From NCBI GenBank assembly GCA_004376055.2, contig CP049016.1, positions 620,001 through 684,000 on the forward strand: DNA of 64,000 nt, given 5' to 3'. The position numbers and the translations under genes were made by a program. The notes under the pieces were generated by a model. It worked only from the letters and a program-made list of their open reading frames with translations. It searched no databases and was not told the DNA's origin. Shown piece by piece: positions 53,234 to 61,199 of this stretch (position 1 is its first letter; each line of letters opens with the position of its first letter). This DNA comes from Nitrospirales bacterium LBB_01 (GTDB lineage Bacteria > Nitrospirota > Thermodesulfovibrionia > Thermodesulfovibrionales > Magnetobacteriaceae).

Positions 53234-54352
53234 CTAACTGCCGAGTAACTTTTCGTATAGTTTTATAGCGGATTGTGCCATTTTTTCTCTTGTGAAGAAG
53301 TTTACAAACCGTTCCCTGCAGTTGATGGAAAATCTGTTGTACATCTCCTTGCCGTTTAAAATTAACTTAATAGCGTGTGAAAGCTCAGAGGGTGCCCCGG
53401 GCTCCACATTAATACCTGTCACACCGTGCTGGTTAACCCACCCAACACCGGCAAGTTTTGTGGCTACAACTGGTTTTCCAAACGACATGGCCTCAACCAT
53501 TACTATTCCAAACGCCTCAGAGCGCTCAACCGATGGGAGACAAAATAAATCACAGGCCTCATAGTATGTGCCCAGTTGATGGTCCGGAATGTGTCCGGGT
53601 AGAAAAACCCTGTCACTAAGCCCCAGTGATTTTACCATACTAATTAGACGCTCCTTAAGCGGGCCCTCTCCGGCTATTATTACCGAGTAGCCCTCACCAA
53701 GCTCTGCGGCAGCTTTAATCAGATGCTCGTATCCCTTGTAGTAGATCAATCTGCCAAGGCTGAAGATTATTTTCTTACCCTCGTGGAGTTTCTTTATGGC
53801 TGCAACCTCCTCTTTGTCAGAGGACAGATGCTCTGTTGCCACTCCAATTGGTATTGTCACAGCCTTATGTTCAAACGGATTAAGGTGCCTTGAACAATTG
53901 ATGTAAGTAGGCGTTGTGGTAATTATGGCGTCAGCTCTATTCATAAGCCAGTGCATAACCGGCGCATAGAGTTTAAGGAGCAGACGTTGTCTTACAATAT
54001 CGCTGTGCCAGTGAAGGACAACTTTACTTTTCGGTCTGGCAAGTAAAACGGCAAGGTTTGCCAGCGGGTCGGGAAAGTGCACATGAATAATGTCATAGTG
54101 TTTGTTTATATCCATAAATTTTGAGATCATCTGGGGAGAGATTGAAGTTGAAAGAATCTTTCCGTAGGATTTCGTGCGAATGACGGTGTAGCCGTTATAG
54201 ATTTCCTCCGAATAAATGGAATTGGTGTTAGAACAGAGGACGTCACACCTTGTGCCCTGTTTGTTTATTCCCTCGGCAAGGTTATACATAACAACCTCTA
54301 TGCCGCCAGGGGGTGATGGCGGATAGTATTTCCCAAACTGCAGTACTCTCAT
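53234..54352 (-). CDS. Family 4 glycosyltransferase
   Basis: 372 residues of GT-B fold. FGKYYPPSPPGGIEVVMYNLA is the N-terminal loop, HVHFPDPLANL follows, IFSLGRLIYYKGYEHLIKAA begins the donor domain, and RSEAFGIVMVEAMSFGKPVV is the E-x7-E motif that binds the nucleotide sugar. It lies four bases after another GT4 gene on the same strand, so the pair probably works on one glycan. The donor and acceptor are unknown. Confidence 0.9.
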   Translation of the reverse strand: MRVLQFGKYYPPSPPGGIEVVMYNLAEGINKQGTRCDVLCSNTNSIYSEEIYNGYTVIRTKSYGKILSTSISPQMISKFMDINKHYDIIHVHFPDPLANLAVLLARPKSKVVLHWHSDIVRQRLLLKLYAPVMHWLMNRADAIITTTPTYINCSRHLNPFEHKAVTIPIGVATEHLSSDKEEVAAIKKLHEGKKIIFSLGRLIYYKGYEHLIKAAAELGEGYSVIIAGEGPLKERLISMVKSLGLSDRVFLPGHIPDHQLGTYYEACDLFCLPSVERSEAFGIVMVEAMSFGKPVVATKLAGVGWVNQHGVTGINVEPGAPSELSHAIKLILNGKEMYNRFSINCRERFVNFFTREKMAQSAIKLYEKLLGS

Positions 54353-54356
54353 GCCA

Positions 54357-55508
54357 TTAATACTCTCTTGCGTCTTTTTTGTTGACTATTTCCTTAAAAA
54401 CCCTTACGTGCTGCTCTGAGACTTGCTCCCAGCCAAAGGATTCCGCACGTTTAAGTCCGTTTTTAATCATACGCACTCTGAACTCATCATCCGTAAGTAT
54501 TTCCCTTAACCCCTCGGCGATACTTTCTGCCTTAAGCGGGTCAACGTATCGTGCAGCCCCCTTACATACCTCCTGCATAACCGGTATGTTTGAACAGACT
54601 ACGGGAGAGCCGGATGCCATTGCCTCAACAAGCGGAAGCCCAAATCCCTCGTAAAGGGACGGATGCACAGTTACTGCGGCAAGATTATAATAATACGGTA
54701 AATCATCGTCACTTAAAACGCCTTTAATTAAGACATGCCTGCTTAGCTTTGCGTTCTCGTTAACCGCTCTCAGAAACTCCTTATCAGACGTCCGTAAACC
54801 CTCTGTCTGACCAACTATGACAAGCCTTAAGTCTTTGAAGTCAGGTTCGGAAAGAAGCATCTCAAATGCTTTAAGCAGCCTCATCAGATTTTTATGCGGC
54901 TTTACATTTCCCACATATAGAATAAATTTCTCGGGCAGGTTTAACCGCTCTCGAAGTTTTTTCAAAGCTGACTTATCCACACACGGCTTAAACATCTCCC
55001 TGTCCACGCCGTTTCGTATGGTAACTATCTTAGAGGGCGGCTGTTTTGTGTATTTTACTATCTCAGATTTTGAAAACTCAGACACTGTAATGATTCTATC
55101 CGAAAGGGAGGCTGCCGTGTTTAACATAACTTTGGAGTATAGCTTCTGTTTTGTATTGAGTGTGTGAAAATAGGCCAGCAAAAACATGTCATGAATAGTG
55201 ACAACACGCTTAATGGTTTTGAATGGATAAATTGGTATATTAAAATGGGGTGCAAAAAACAGATTACACTCAGTAGGGAGCAGGTTGAGTATATGGAGCT
55301 GCTCACTCATGCTGAACACGGAATCGGTGTAGTGAATTATCCTTTGACCATCGGGGTTAGTTAAAAGAGGAGAGATTTTTTCCTTGTCGCCAATAAAGGT
55401 AAGATTGATATCATCACGGTTAGATATTGCTTTTAAAAGGCAAGAGACATATCGTCCTATCCCAGAGGAGCCGATTAGGCGAACATCTATGGAAACATTA
55501 CAAGTCAT
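54357..55508 (-). CDS. Family 4 glycosyltransferase (mannosyltransferase-like)
   Basis: About 383 residues. IDVRLIGSSGIGRYVSCLLKA at the N-terminus resembles the WbdA/mannosyltransferase group. FAPHFNIPI, TIHDMFLL, RIITVSEFSKSEI, ILYVGNVKPHKNLMRLLKAF and PSLYEGFGLPLVEAMASGSPVV (E-x7-E) follow. I chose ATG 55508, just before SIDVRL; ATG 55538 adds ten residues. No clear ribosome site is seen. It is the first of a two-gene glycosyltransferase pair next to the glucan dikinase. Confidence 0.88.
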   Translation of the reverse strand: MTCNVSIDVRLIGSSGIGRYVSCLLKAISNRDDINLTFIGDKEKISPLLTNPDGQRIIHYTDSVFSMSEQLHILNLLPTECNLFFAPHFNIPIYPFKTIKRVVTIHDMFLLAYFHTLNTKQKLYSKVMLNTAASLSDRIITVSEFSKSEIVKYTKQPPSKIVTIRNGVDREMFKPCVDKSALKKLRERLNLPEKFILYVGNVKPHKNLMRLLKAFEMLLSEPDFKDLRLVIVGQTEGLRTSDKEFLRAVNENAKLSRHVLIKGVLSDDDLPYYYNLAAVTVHPSLYEGFGLPLVEAMASGSPVVCSNIPVMQEVCKGAARYVDPLKAESIAEGLREILTDDEFRVRMIKNGLKRAESFGWEQVSEQHVRVFKEIVNKKDAREY

Positions 55509-55683
55509 GATGAGACTTATGTGCAAAGCAAAACACAAATATATATTTTTTGGCCATGATTTAAATTATACCAAAATAACATTAGAAATAAAAAGTATAA
55601 AGTTCAGAAATATATAAGACAAGAAAGATCATTGTCAAACGCATAGAGGTGTATGAAGTAAAGCCGCTTAACTGCAGTAGAGT

Positions 55684-58600
55684 CTAAATTCCCACCTGAG
55701 GGCGGCTTTGCACCACGTAGAATCTACCGCCTGAGTAAACCCCTTCTATGTCCTGTGGAGCGCCAAGAGCGGTCTCCACTGCTTTTCCAATATCGGCGAT
55801 AGAAAGAAGCGTGTCGTTTCTGAAATTCTCATCCGACATAAGCGGCTCATTTGAATAATCAAGAGGGACACATTTGGGCTGCGGCGTTATGATGCTGTCG
55901 TAAAGTCCTGCTCCGGCATAGTTTTCCAAATCCTCAGCGTCAGAGTCAGACCGGAAAATCAGCCCGCCTCCGTAAAGCCCAACACTCTTACCAGGGTAGG
56001 ACGACACCACCGGTACTCCTATGGATTTCTTGCAGGTAAAACTCAATGCCCTGCCCGGATAGTTACCAACTATGGTTTCCCCAAGACCCAAAACCACCTC
56101 GGCAAACATCTCCTCCGAATCCCTCGTCACTGGGTTTACCGTGTGAATCACAAACGCATAATCTGCCTCTATGACCCTCTGTATCAGTACAGCCATGTCA
56201 ATGTGTCCATCAAGCTGCATTTTTTTCCTGTTGTAATATGCCCTCGTATTCCACACCGATGCCCACACCTGTTTTATACACGTGCCAAACGTTTCTGTAT
56301 CAGTCCCGTTTGTTTCAGTAAGAAGTTCCGATGAGTGCATCACTGTTGTCAGTAACGATAGGAAATCATCAGGAAGCGACAAAGACATTACAGTCAGCCG
56401 GAGGCTTGATAAAATTGCCGATACCTTCTCGGTGTGCGTTTCAGTTACGGTGTTATTGAGATCCTTTATTAATACGTCATAATTCTTGCGTACGTTTTCA
56501 TTTGCACTATGCCCTAAAATCTTTTCAAAAACACCAAATGGGACAGCCGCAGACATCGGTAAATTTATCCATCCCGGCAGCTTATCCCTGAGCCTTGCTA
56601 AGTTTAGAGACTTACCGCCAACACACGCTTTAGTAAAGTCATCGGCACTGATTACATCTGCTATATCAGATGGTTTAGCAGCTTCTTTCTTGCTACTTGA
56701 CGGTTTAGCCGAGCGTTGTCTTTTAGTTTCAACCGTGTCGGCGGGTTTTTCCAGTTCGTTTATAACAACCTCTCCCTGAGAGTTGATAACAAGAGACACA
56801 TATTTGCCCTTTAACGATTTTAGGTAAGATAAAATCTCATCGCTAAAACAGGTGGCAAAGAGAATCCGCTCATTTCTTGCCCTAACAGAGACGTGAGACA
56901 CAATGTCTGCCATCTCCTCCGATATTACAGCAGTCACTCCGGAGGGAATATCCTCATCGCCTGAGACTTTATCTGTTATTATCACGGTTTGCTGCTTAAA
57001 CTCCATGCCCTCAGTTTCTTTGAGGGTGTGATATAACTCTACGATGCCAGAGGCTTCAAACGGACTAAGCACCTGCCACCTTCTAAGCCCCGCTTCAGTC
57101 CTCAAGAGCTTGTTAAGGTATCTAAGTAAAAGGGAGACTACAAATGGAAACTGTCCCCTTAACACCTCCTCCGTAAACATGGTAACAGTCCAGGGCGCCG
57201 CATTAAACCTGTTACCCAGATGCTCAGCACGTGCTTGGAATGCGCTATAGTAAAAATCAACAAACAGACCTATTAATCGCTCTATTCTTTCCACCACCGA
57301 CAGCGAGCTCAGTACCCATTCGGTGCAATCAGCAGAATTAATCTTTCTTATATGATTAATGCAGCTCTGTATTTCAACCCTGACGTCAGGACAAGAGTTT
57401 GCCTTCTCAACGGGAGGCAAATCAGTTAGCAGTAAGTTTTCTAAAGACAAATCGACAAGCTCAAGCAGTGTGTGTCCGCCGAGATTGGCGTGAAGGTTTC
57501 TCTCTGTCAACACCCGCAGGTACTCCATCAGCGATAAATCAAGAAACAATAAGTCCTTAAGGCGTCCAAGGTCACGCTCTGACACGATGATGTCTCTAAT
57601 GCGCTCTCGTATCCACTTTATTGTGGTAAAAAGCCTTGTAACTATAGTAATATCCATGCTGTCTCTATTGTCAACAATAAATCTGAGAGCAGCCATAACA
57701 TTGCCGCCAAATATGTATGAGACGGAATCGCAGCATCTTTCAAGATCTACCCCTTTATGGACAGAGTTAAGAATCTTTAGGTAGTGTTCAAAATCCCCTA
57801 TCAGAGCATCCCGCAGATGGGGGATGAACTCAGGATCGCTTCTTATGGGGCGCTCAAAACTCATGAGACGCTCTCTGGTTACACCCATAGAGTTCAACAC
57901 TGAGTAGAACACATCAAGACTGCCGTGTGACCGCTGAAACTCTATGTAGGCCTTACAGATTACTATATCATCGGCTGTAGCGTTATTGTGGAGTTTCTGA
58001 TGCCATTGCTCTATAAAGGTGTGATTAACCTCTTTTAACCTGTTTCTGTGCATGATGTGTAGAATCTCATCACGTATTCGCTGACCGTCGCCCCCAGGGC
58101 CTATGTTTGATAGTATCATAGGGATTATGTGTCTGACTTGCGGACTGTCGGCGTATATTGACGAGAGCTTCAGGCACAGTCTGTCAAGAGCGTGGCTAAG
58201 CTCACGCGGCTGTGTGTTGAAGTTTCTTTGCCAGTCAAGCTGTCTGAGTGCCGAGTACCTAAGCCATATATACATAATGTACAATCCGTTTCTGTCATTA
58301 GACATTCCCTCGCAGAAATTATGACACAGATTAAATCTGTGCATGAGTGTCCATGACTGGGGTCCTGTTTCTTTAGATACAATTTCGTCAATGACTGTAG
58401 TGTGGTCAGTATCACCGAGTGGCTGAACCTCTTTAAGTTGTATTTTAAAGTCCTCACGTCCGTTTTTTATCCACGCATTCTTATCAGGCTTAAAAAGTAC
58501 AAACAGAATGCAGGCTGGGGCGGTATCTGTTGGAAATTTTATAGTTAAACGTCCGCTTTTTTCTATAAATTCATTTTCAAGAGAGCTGTTTTTAATAATA

Positions 58601-59286
58601 GAATTCCCCTCCGACACTTCATATTTTGTCGGAATTTCCCACTTGTTGCCGCCTCTATCGGAAACTCCCCAATGAAGAATTAACGGCGGTGGGATGTCAG
58701 TGCTCAGGCTAAGCACAATTTGTGATGAAGACTTATCCATGGATGCGTACAGTGTGCCGTGTGGAGGCAAATTAAATGTAAAACCGTCGGTTTCTCTGTT
58801 GTGCACAGGATATTGCTTGAGGACTTCTGAGGATACGTCTATTACTTTAGATTTACTAACAATAAAATCCTTAATTCTAAGTCTGAAGTTTTTTCCGCCG
58901 TTATTGTCCCATGAGTTATTGTGTGAAAAATACAGAACAAACTCAATCATCTTATAAGGAGTATCTTTTTTAACTTTTAACAGGAGTTCATTAACAACAT
59001 CCTCATCGTTACGTAGAGTTTTAAACGGTGATTGAAGCGCTGCACCCGTTACATTAAGTGATCCCTCCGGCCACAAATCCAACTCAGGGGCATTCCATTT
59101 GCCCTTCTCGTCTCTTGTCAATCCCCAGTGCAGGACGTCAGGCAAAATAACTGGAGTTTTTTTATTTTGAGATGAAACCCGCAGTCTTATATATATAAAC
59201 GAACCATTATCAGCATCTTGTCCCCCGGGCGGCTCGGCGGTTAATACAACTCCCTTATCAGTTTTGAACTCGTAGGTCGTCCCCAT
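55684..59286 (-). CDS. Alpha-glucan water dikinase (GWD-like), full length
   Basis: 1200 residues. The N-terminal half has two starch-binding-type modules (about 5-130 and about 150-280), with repeated HWG-(V/L) and W..P motifs. LHNNATADDIVICKAYIEF (about 427-447) is the plant GWD signature. The phospho-His region is DIVSHVSVRARN (His 798), and the C-terminal ATP-grasp domain has VGGKSLNLARL, VWASVWNTRAYYNRKK, FRSDSDAEDLENYAGAGLYD and YVVQSRPQ. GWD puts phosphate on glucose C6 of starch-like glucan, using both ATP phosphates and water. GGAGG precedes the ATG. It probably regulates turnover of glycogen-like storage glucan. No glycogen genes are adjacent. Confidence 0.9.
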   Translation of the reverse strand: MGTTYEFKTDKGVVLTAEPPGGQDADNGSFIYIRLRVSSQNKKTPVILPDVLHWGLTRDEKGKWNAPELDLWPEGSLNVTGAALQSPFKTLRNDEDVVNELLLKVKKDTPYKMIEFVLYFSHNNSWDNNGGKNFRLRIKDFIVSKSKVIDVSSEVLKQYPVHNRETDGFTFNLPPHGTLYASMDKSSSQIVLSLSTDIPPPLILHWGVSDRGGNKWEIPTKYEVSEGNSIIKNSSLENEFIEKSGRLTIKFPTDTAPACILFVLFKPDKNAWIKNGREDFKIQLKEVQPLGDTDHTTVIDEIVSKETGPQSWTLMHRFNLCHNFCEGMSNDRNGLYIMYIWLRYSALRQLDWQRNFNTQPRELSHALDRLCLKLSSIYADSPQVRHIIPMILSNIGPGGDGQRIRDEILHIMHRNRLKEVNHTFIEQWHQKLHNNATADDIVICKAYIEFQRSHGSLDVFYSVLNSMGVTRERLMSFERPIRSDPEFIPHLRDALIGDFEHYLKILNSVHKGVDLERCCDSVSYIFGGNVMAALRFIVDNRDSMDITIVTRLFTTIKWIRERIRDIIVSERDLGRLKDLLFLDLSLMEYLRVLTERNLHANLGGHTLLELVDLSLENLLLTDLPPVEKANSCPDVRVEIQSCINHIRKINSADCTEWVLSSLSVVERIERLIGLFVDFYYSAFQARAEHLGNRFNAAPWTVTMFTEEVLRGQFPFVVSLLLRYLNKLLRTEAGLRRWQVLSPFEASGIVELYHTLKETEGMEFKQQTVIITDKVSGDEDIPSGVTAVISEEMADIVSHVSVRARNERILFATCFSDEILSYLKSLKGKYVSLVINSQGEVVINELEKPADTVETKRQRSAKPSSSKKEAAKPSDIADVISADDFTKACVGGKSLNLARLRDKLPGWINLPMSAAVPFGVFEKILGHSANENVRKNYDVLIKDLNNTVTETHTEKVSAILSSLRLTVMSLSLPDDFLSLLTTVMHSSELLTETNGTDTETFGTCIKQVWASVWNTRAYYNRKKMQLDGHIDMAVLIQRVIEADYAFVIHTVNPVTRDSEEMFAEVVLGLGETIVGNYPGRALSFTCKKSIGVPVVSSYPGKSVGLYGGGLIFRSDSDAEDLENYAGAGLYDSIITPQPKCVPLDYSNEPLMSDENFRNDTLLSIADIGKAVETALGAPQDIEGVYSGGRFYVVQSRPQVGI

Positions 59287-59313
59287 CAGCCTCCATTAAA
59301 GAACCCCTATTTT

Positions 59314-59967
59314 CTAAGTATCAGACTTAGTGCCTAAGTCTGGGGGAGTTACAGCAGATTCCTCAGTGCCTTTGACAATAGTAGTTACTTTTTCGTGATA
59401 TAAAAACACAGCGTTTTTCGTTTCCTCATCAAGTGTAGGATGATTATTTAACATGGAAATTATTTGCTGCCCTTCAGAGTCTATCTGTTTTATCAGATCA
59501 TCCTTCAGGGTGTGCATAGTTTGCAAGTTGTCAACCACAGTATTTACATCTGTCACAAAATTCTTGATAAGATACACATCCCTGCCCCTTAAGAATAGTC
59601 GTTTTGACAGATCCCCTGCAACGATTGCCTGCATTTCTGTTATAAGTCTGCTAAACGGGCTTAAAATCCTGTAGGTAAAAAGCATAACAAGAAAAATAGC
59701 AACAAACCCATAACTCAAAAACACAACAAAAAACGCTATAACGCTCTTATTGCTGAAAGTAACCTCAGAACCGTCATGTATGCCTGTGTATTTAGCTACT
59801 ATTATGGATGTTATAACCAATAAGACCAGAGCGCCCCCGATAACCAGAGCAACAACTGTGCCAAAGTTTGCGACTAAAGGTGAACGCTTATACTTGTCAT
59901 CATCGCCCATAGCCAATATTAACATAGAAAGATATGCAAATGTCAAGAAAATAATAAAAATCCTCAT
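59314..59967 (-). CDS. Membrane protein with HAMP-like domain and coiled coil
   Basis: 217 residues. An N-terminal hydrophobic segment (IFIIFLTFAYLSMLILAM) and two further helices (VVALVIGGALVLLVITSIIV about 38-57, VIAFFVVFLSYGFVAIFLVMLF about 74-95) precede a HAMP-like stretch. The HAMP-like part is YRILSPFSRLITEMQAIVAGDLSKRL (about 97-122, in two pieces). An amphipathic coiled coil (about 125-195) ends the protein without kinase, cyclase or MCP output. It might be a partner of a separate signalling protein. There is no strong ribosome site. The stop lies 27 bases before the dikinase start on the same strand. Confidence 0.7.
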   Translation of the reverse strand: MRIFIIFLTFAYLSMLILAMGDDDKYKRSPLVANFGTVVALVIGGALVLLVITSIIVAKYTGIHDGSEVTFSNKSVIAFFVVFLSYGFVAIFLVMLFTYRILSPFSRLITEMQAIVAGDLSKRLFLRGRDVYLIKNFVTDVNTVVDNLQTMHTLKDDLIKQIDSEGQQIISMLNNHPTLDEETKNAVFLYHEKVTTIVKGTEESAVTPPDLGTKSDT

Positions 59968-60002
59968 AAGTTTTATAAAAACATTATCAACTTACATCCT
60001 TA

Positions 60003-60251
60003 TTAATCATCCATATTGAACGGATGGCGGCTTTCAAGATAATACTGTAAAGCGCTTTTTGCTATCCGCCATCTGCCGGCTACTTTGGATGCCGCTATGT
60101 CGCCTATCTCAACAAGCCGGTACATGGTTATATAACTCATCCTCAGCATCTTAGCTATCTCATCAATAGTGTAAAACTCCGGTCCCTTTGTTAACTCCGC
60201 CCTAATTTCCTCAATCTCAAAAAAAGAATCAATCTCCTCTGAAATGTTCAT
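60003..60251 (-). CDS. Small excisionase-type helix-turn-helix protein
   Basis: 82 residues. YTIDEIAKMLRMSYITMYRLVEIGDIAASKVAGRWRIAKSALQYYL, shown here as the continuous core in about 27-72, is the winged-helix fold of the excisionase/MerR-like HTH_17 family. It probably binds DNA as a small regulator or architectural factor. A consensus sigma-70 promoter lies about 170 bases upstream. It is divergent from the XRE-type gene at 60484. Confidence 0.8.
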   Translation of the reverse strand: MNISEEIDSFFEIEEIRAELTKGPEFYTIDEIAKMLRMSYITMYRLVEIGDIAASKVAGRWRIAKSALQYYLESRHPFNMDD

Positions 60252-60393
60252 TACCTCTTAGTCCCCCTTTGTTGTTTTTGATCGTATAATTTCTCTATCA
60301 CTACTGAAGCGTTGATTAATACCTTTAAAATGTTTAAAATACATGACAGTAGAAAATATTAACCTGAAAATGGTTTGCTTGTTTCGCTTTCGG

Positions 60394-60457
60394 AACAAAG
60401 TGTCAATATGTGTTTTCATAGACATATTGTACCGCATTAGAAACAAAGTGTCAATAT
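60394..60457. promoter_or_regulatory. Two direct repeats AACAAAGTGTCAATAT, operator candidates
   Basis: The 16-base sequence AACAAAGTGTCAATAT occurs at 60394-60409 and, identically, at 60442-60457, exactly 48 bases apart. The second copy contains the -35 box of the minus-strand promoter, and the first lies downstream of its start site. Placement between two divergent DNA-binding protein genes suggests operators for one of them. Confidence 0.65.
60426..60454 (-). promoter_or_regulatory. Sigma-70 promoter reading toward the excisionase-type gene
   Basis: On the minus strand TTGACA (60449-60454), 17 bases, then TACAAT (60426-60431). The -35 is perfect, the -10 has one mismatch and the spacing is ideal. 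The predicted start near 60419 leaves a leader of about 170 bases. Confidence 0.8.
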
Positions 60458-60483
60458 AAATGTTATGTACCGAATTAATTTTT

Positions 60484-61197
60484 ATGGATTTAAAAAAAAG
60501 AATAGGAGATTACATAGTCCAGCTGATGGCTCAATACCAGCTGACATATCGGATGCTTGCGACCGTGTTGGGAATAAGTCCTGGCAGGTTATCATCGTAT
60601 TGTAATGCAAAAGAGCTGCCGCGAGCGGATGTTTTAATAAAACTTGCCGATATCGGAGGAATTACGGTGGATGATCTCCTTAGGACAAACAAACCACCTG
60701 TGCATAAAGAACTGATAATATCAGCCTCCGGCCTATCCAGCGTGACACCTGCTAACAGCTACATATACAAAAACGGTGATTTGACTGACACACAAGCGGC
60801 AATTGTTCAGGACATGGCAGAGGAAATAGTGGAGCTTGAGAGAGAAACCAGTGGTAAGCCAAAAAGCCTTGCGGCTGTCTATAATGCCGTCAGTAAACAT
60901 TTTAAAGTTCAATATTACAGACAAATTAAGGAGACTGAATTTCAAAAAGTTGAGTCATATCTGTTAAGGTGGAAGGGTAAATTAAAAAAGGCAAAAGCAT
61001 CGCCTGATAAGGACATTCTGATACGTAGAAAAAAGCGTTGCTCGGACATTTTGTCTATAACTAAAAAGGAGCTGGGCTGGACCAGGAAAGGACTGGACAA
61101 TTATATATACGAAATTTACGGAGTTAACTCAATAACCGATCTGGAGGATAGTCAACTGGAACACTTGTACTCTAAGGTGTCGGCAATGAAAGGTTAA
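60484..61197 (+). CDS. XRE-type DNA-binding protein with ORF6C-like C-terminus
   Basis: About 237 residues. The N-terminal helix-turn-helix is YRMLATVLGISPGRLSSYCNA (about 22-42) in a typical five-helix XRE domain (about 8-65). The C-terminal part (about 105-165) has AVYNAVSKHFKVQYYRQIKE and VESYLLRWKGKL, like the ORF6C domain of phage antirepressors. The tail is Lys-rich. I chose ATG 60484 (MDLKKR); ATG 60460 adds eight residues. Neither has a Shine-Dalgarno. It sits two bases before the TMTC-like gene on the same strand. Phage-derived regulator or autorepressor is the likely role. Confidence 0.75.
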   Translation: MDLKKRIGDYIVQLMAQYQLTYRMLATVLGISPGRLSSYCNAKELPRADVLIKLADIGGITVDDLLRTNKPPVHKELIISASGLSSVTPANSYIYKNGDLTDTQAAIVQDMAEEIVELERETSGKPKSLAAVYNAVSKHFKVQYYRQIKETEFQKVESYLLRWKGKLKKAKASPDKDILIRRKKRCSDILSITKKELGWTRKGLDNYIYEIYGVNSITDLEDSQLEHLYSKVSAMKG

Positions 61198-61199
61198 TA

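Noticed and set aside
60258-60446. Short basic frame upstream of the excisionase-type gene
   Set aside because: It lies over the promoter and operator region, and the predicted transcript start is inside it.
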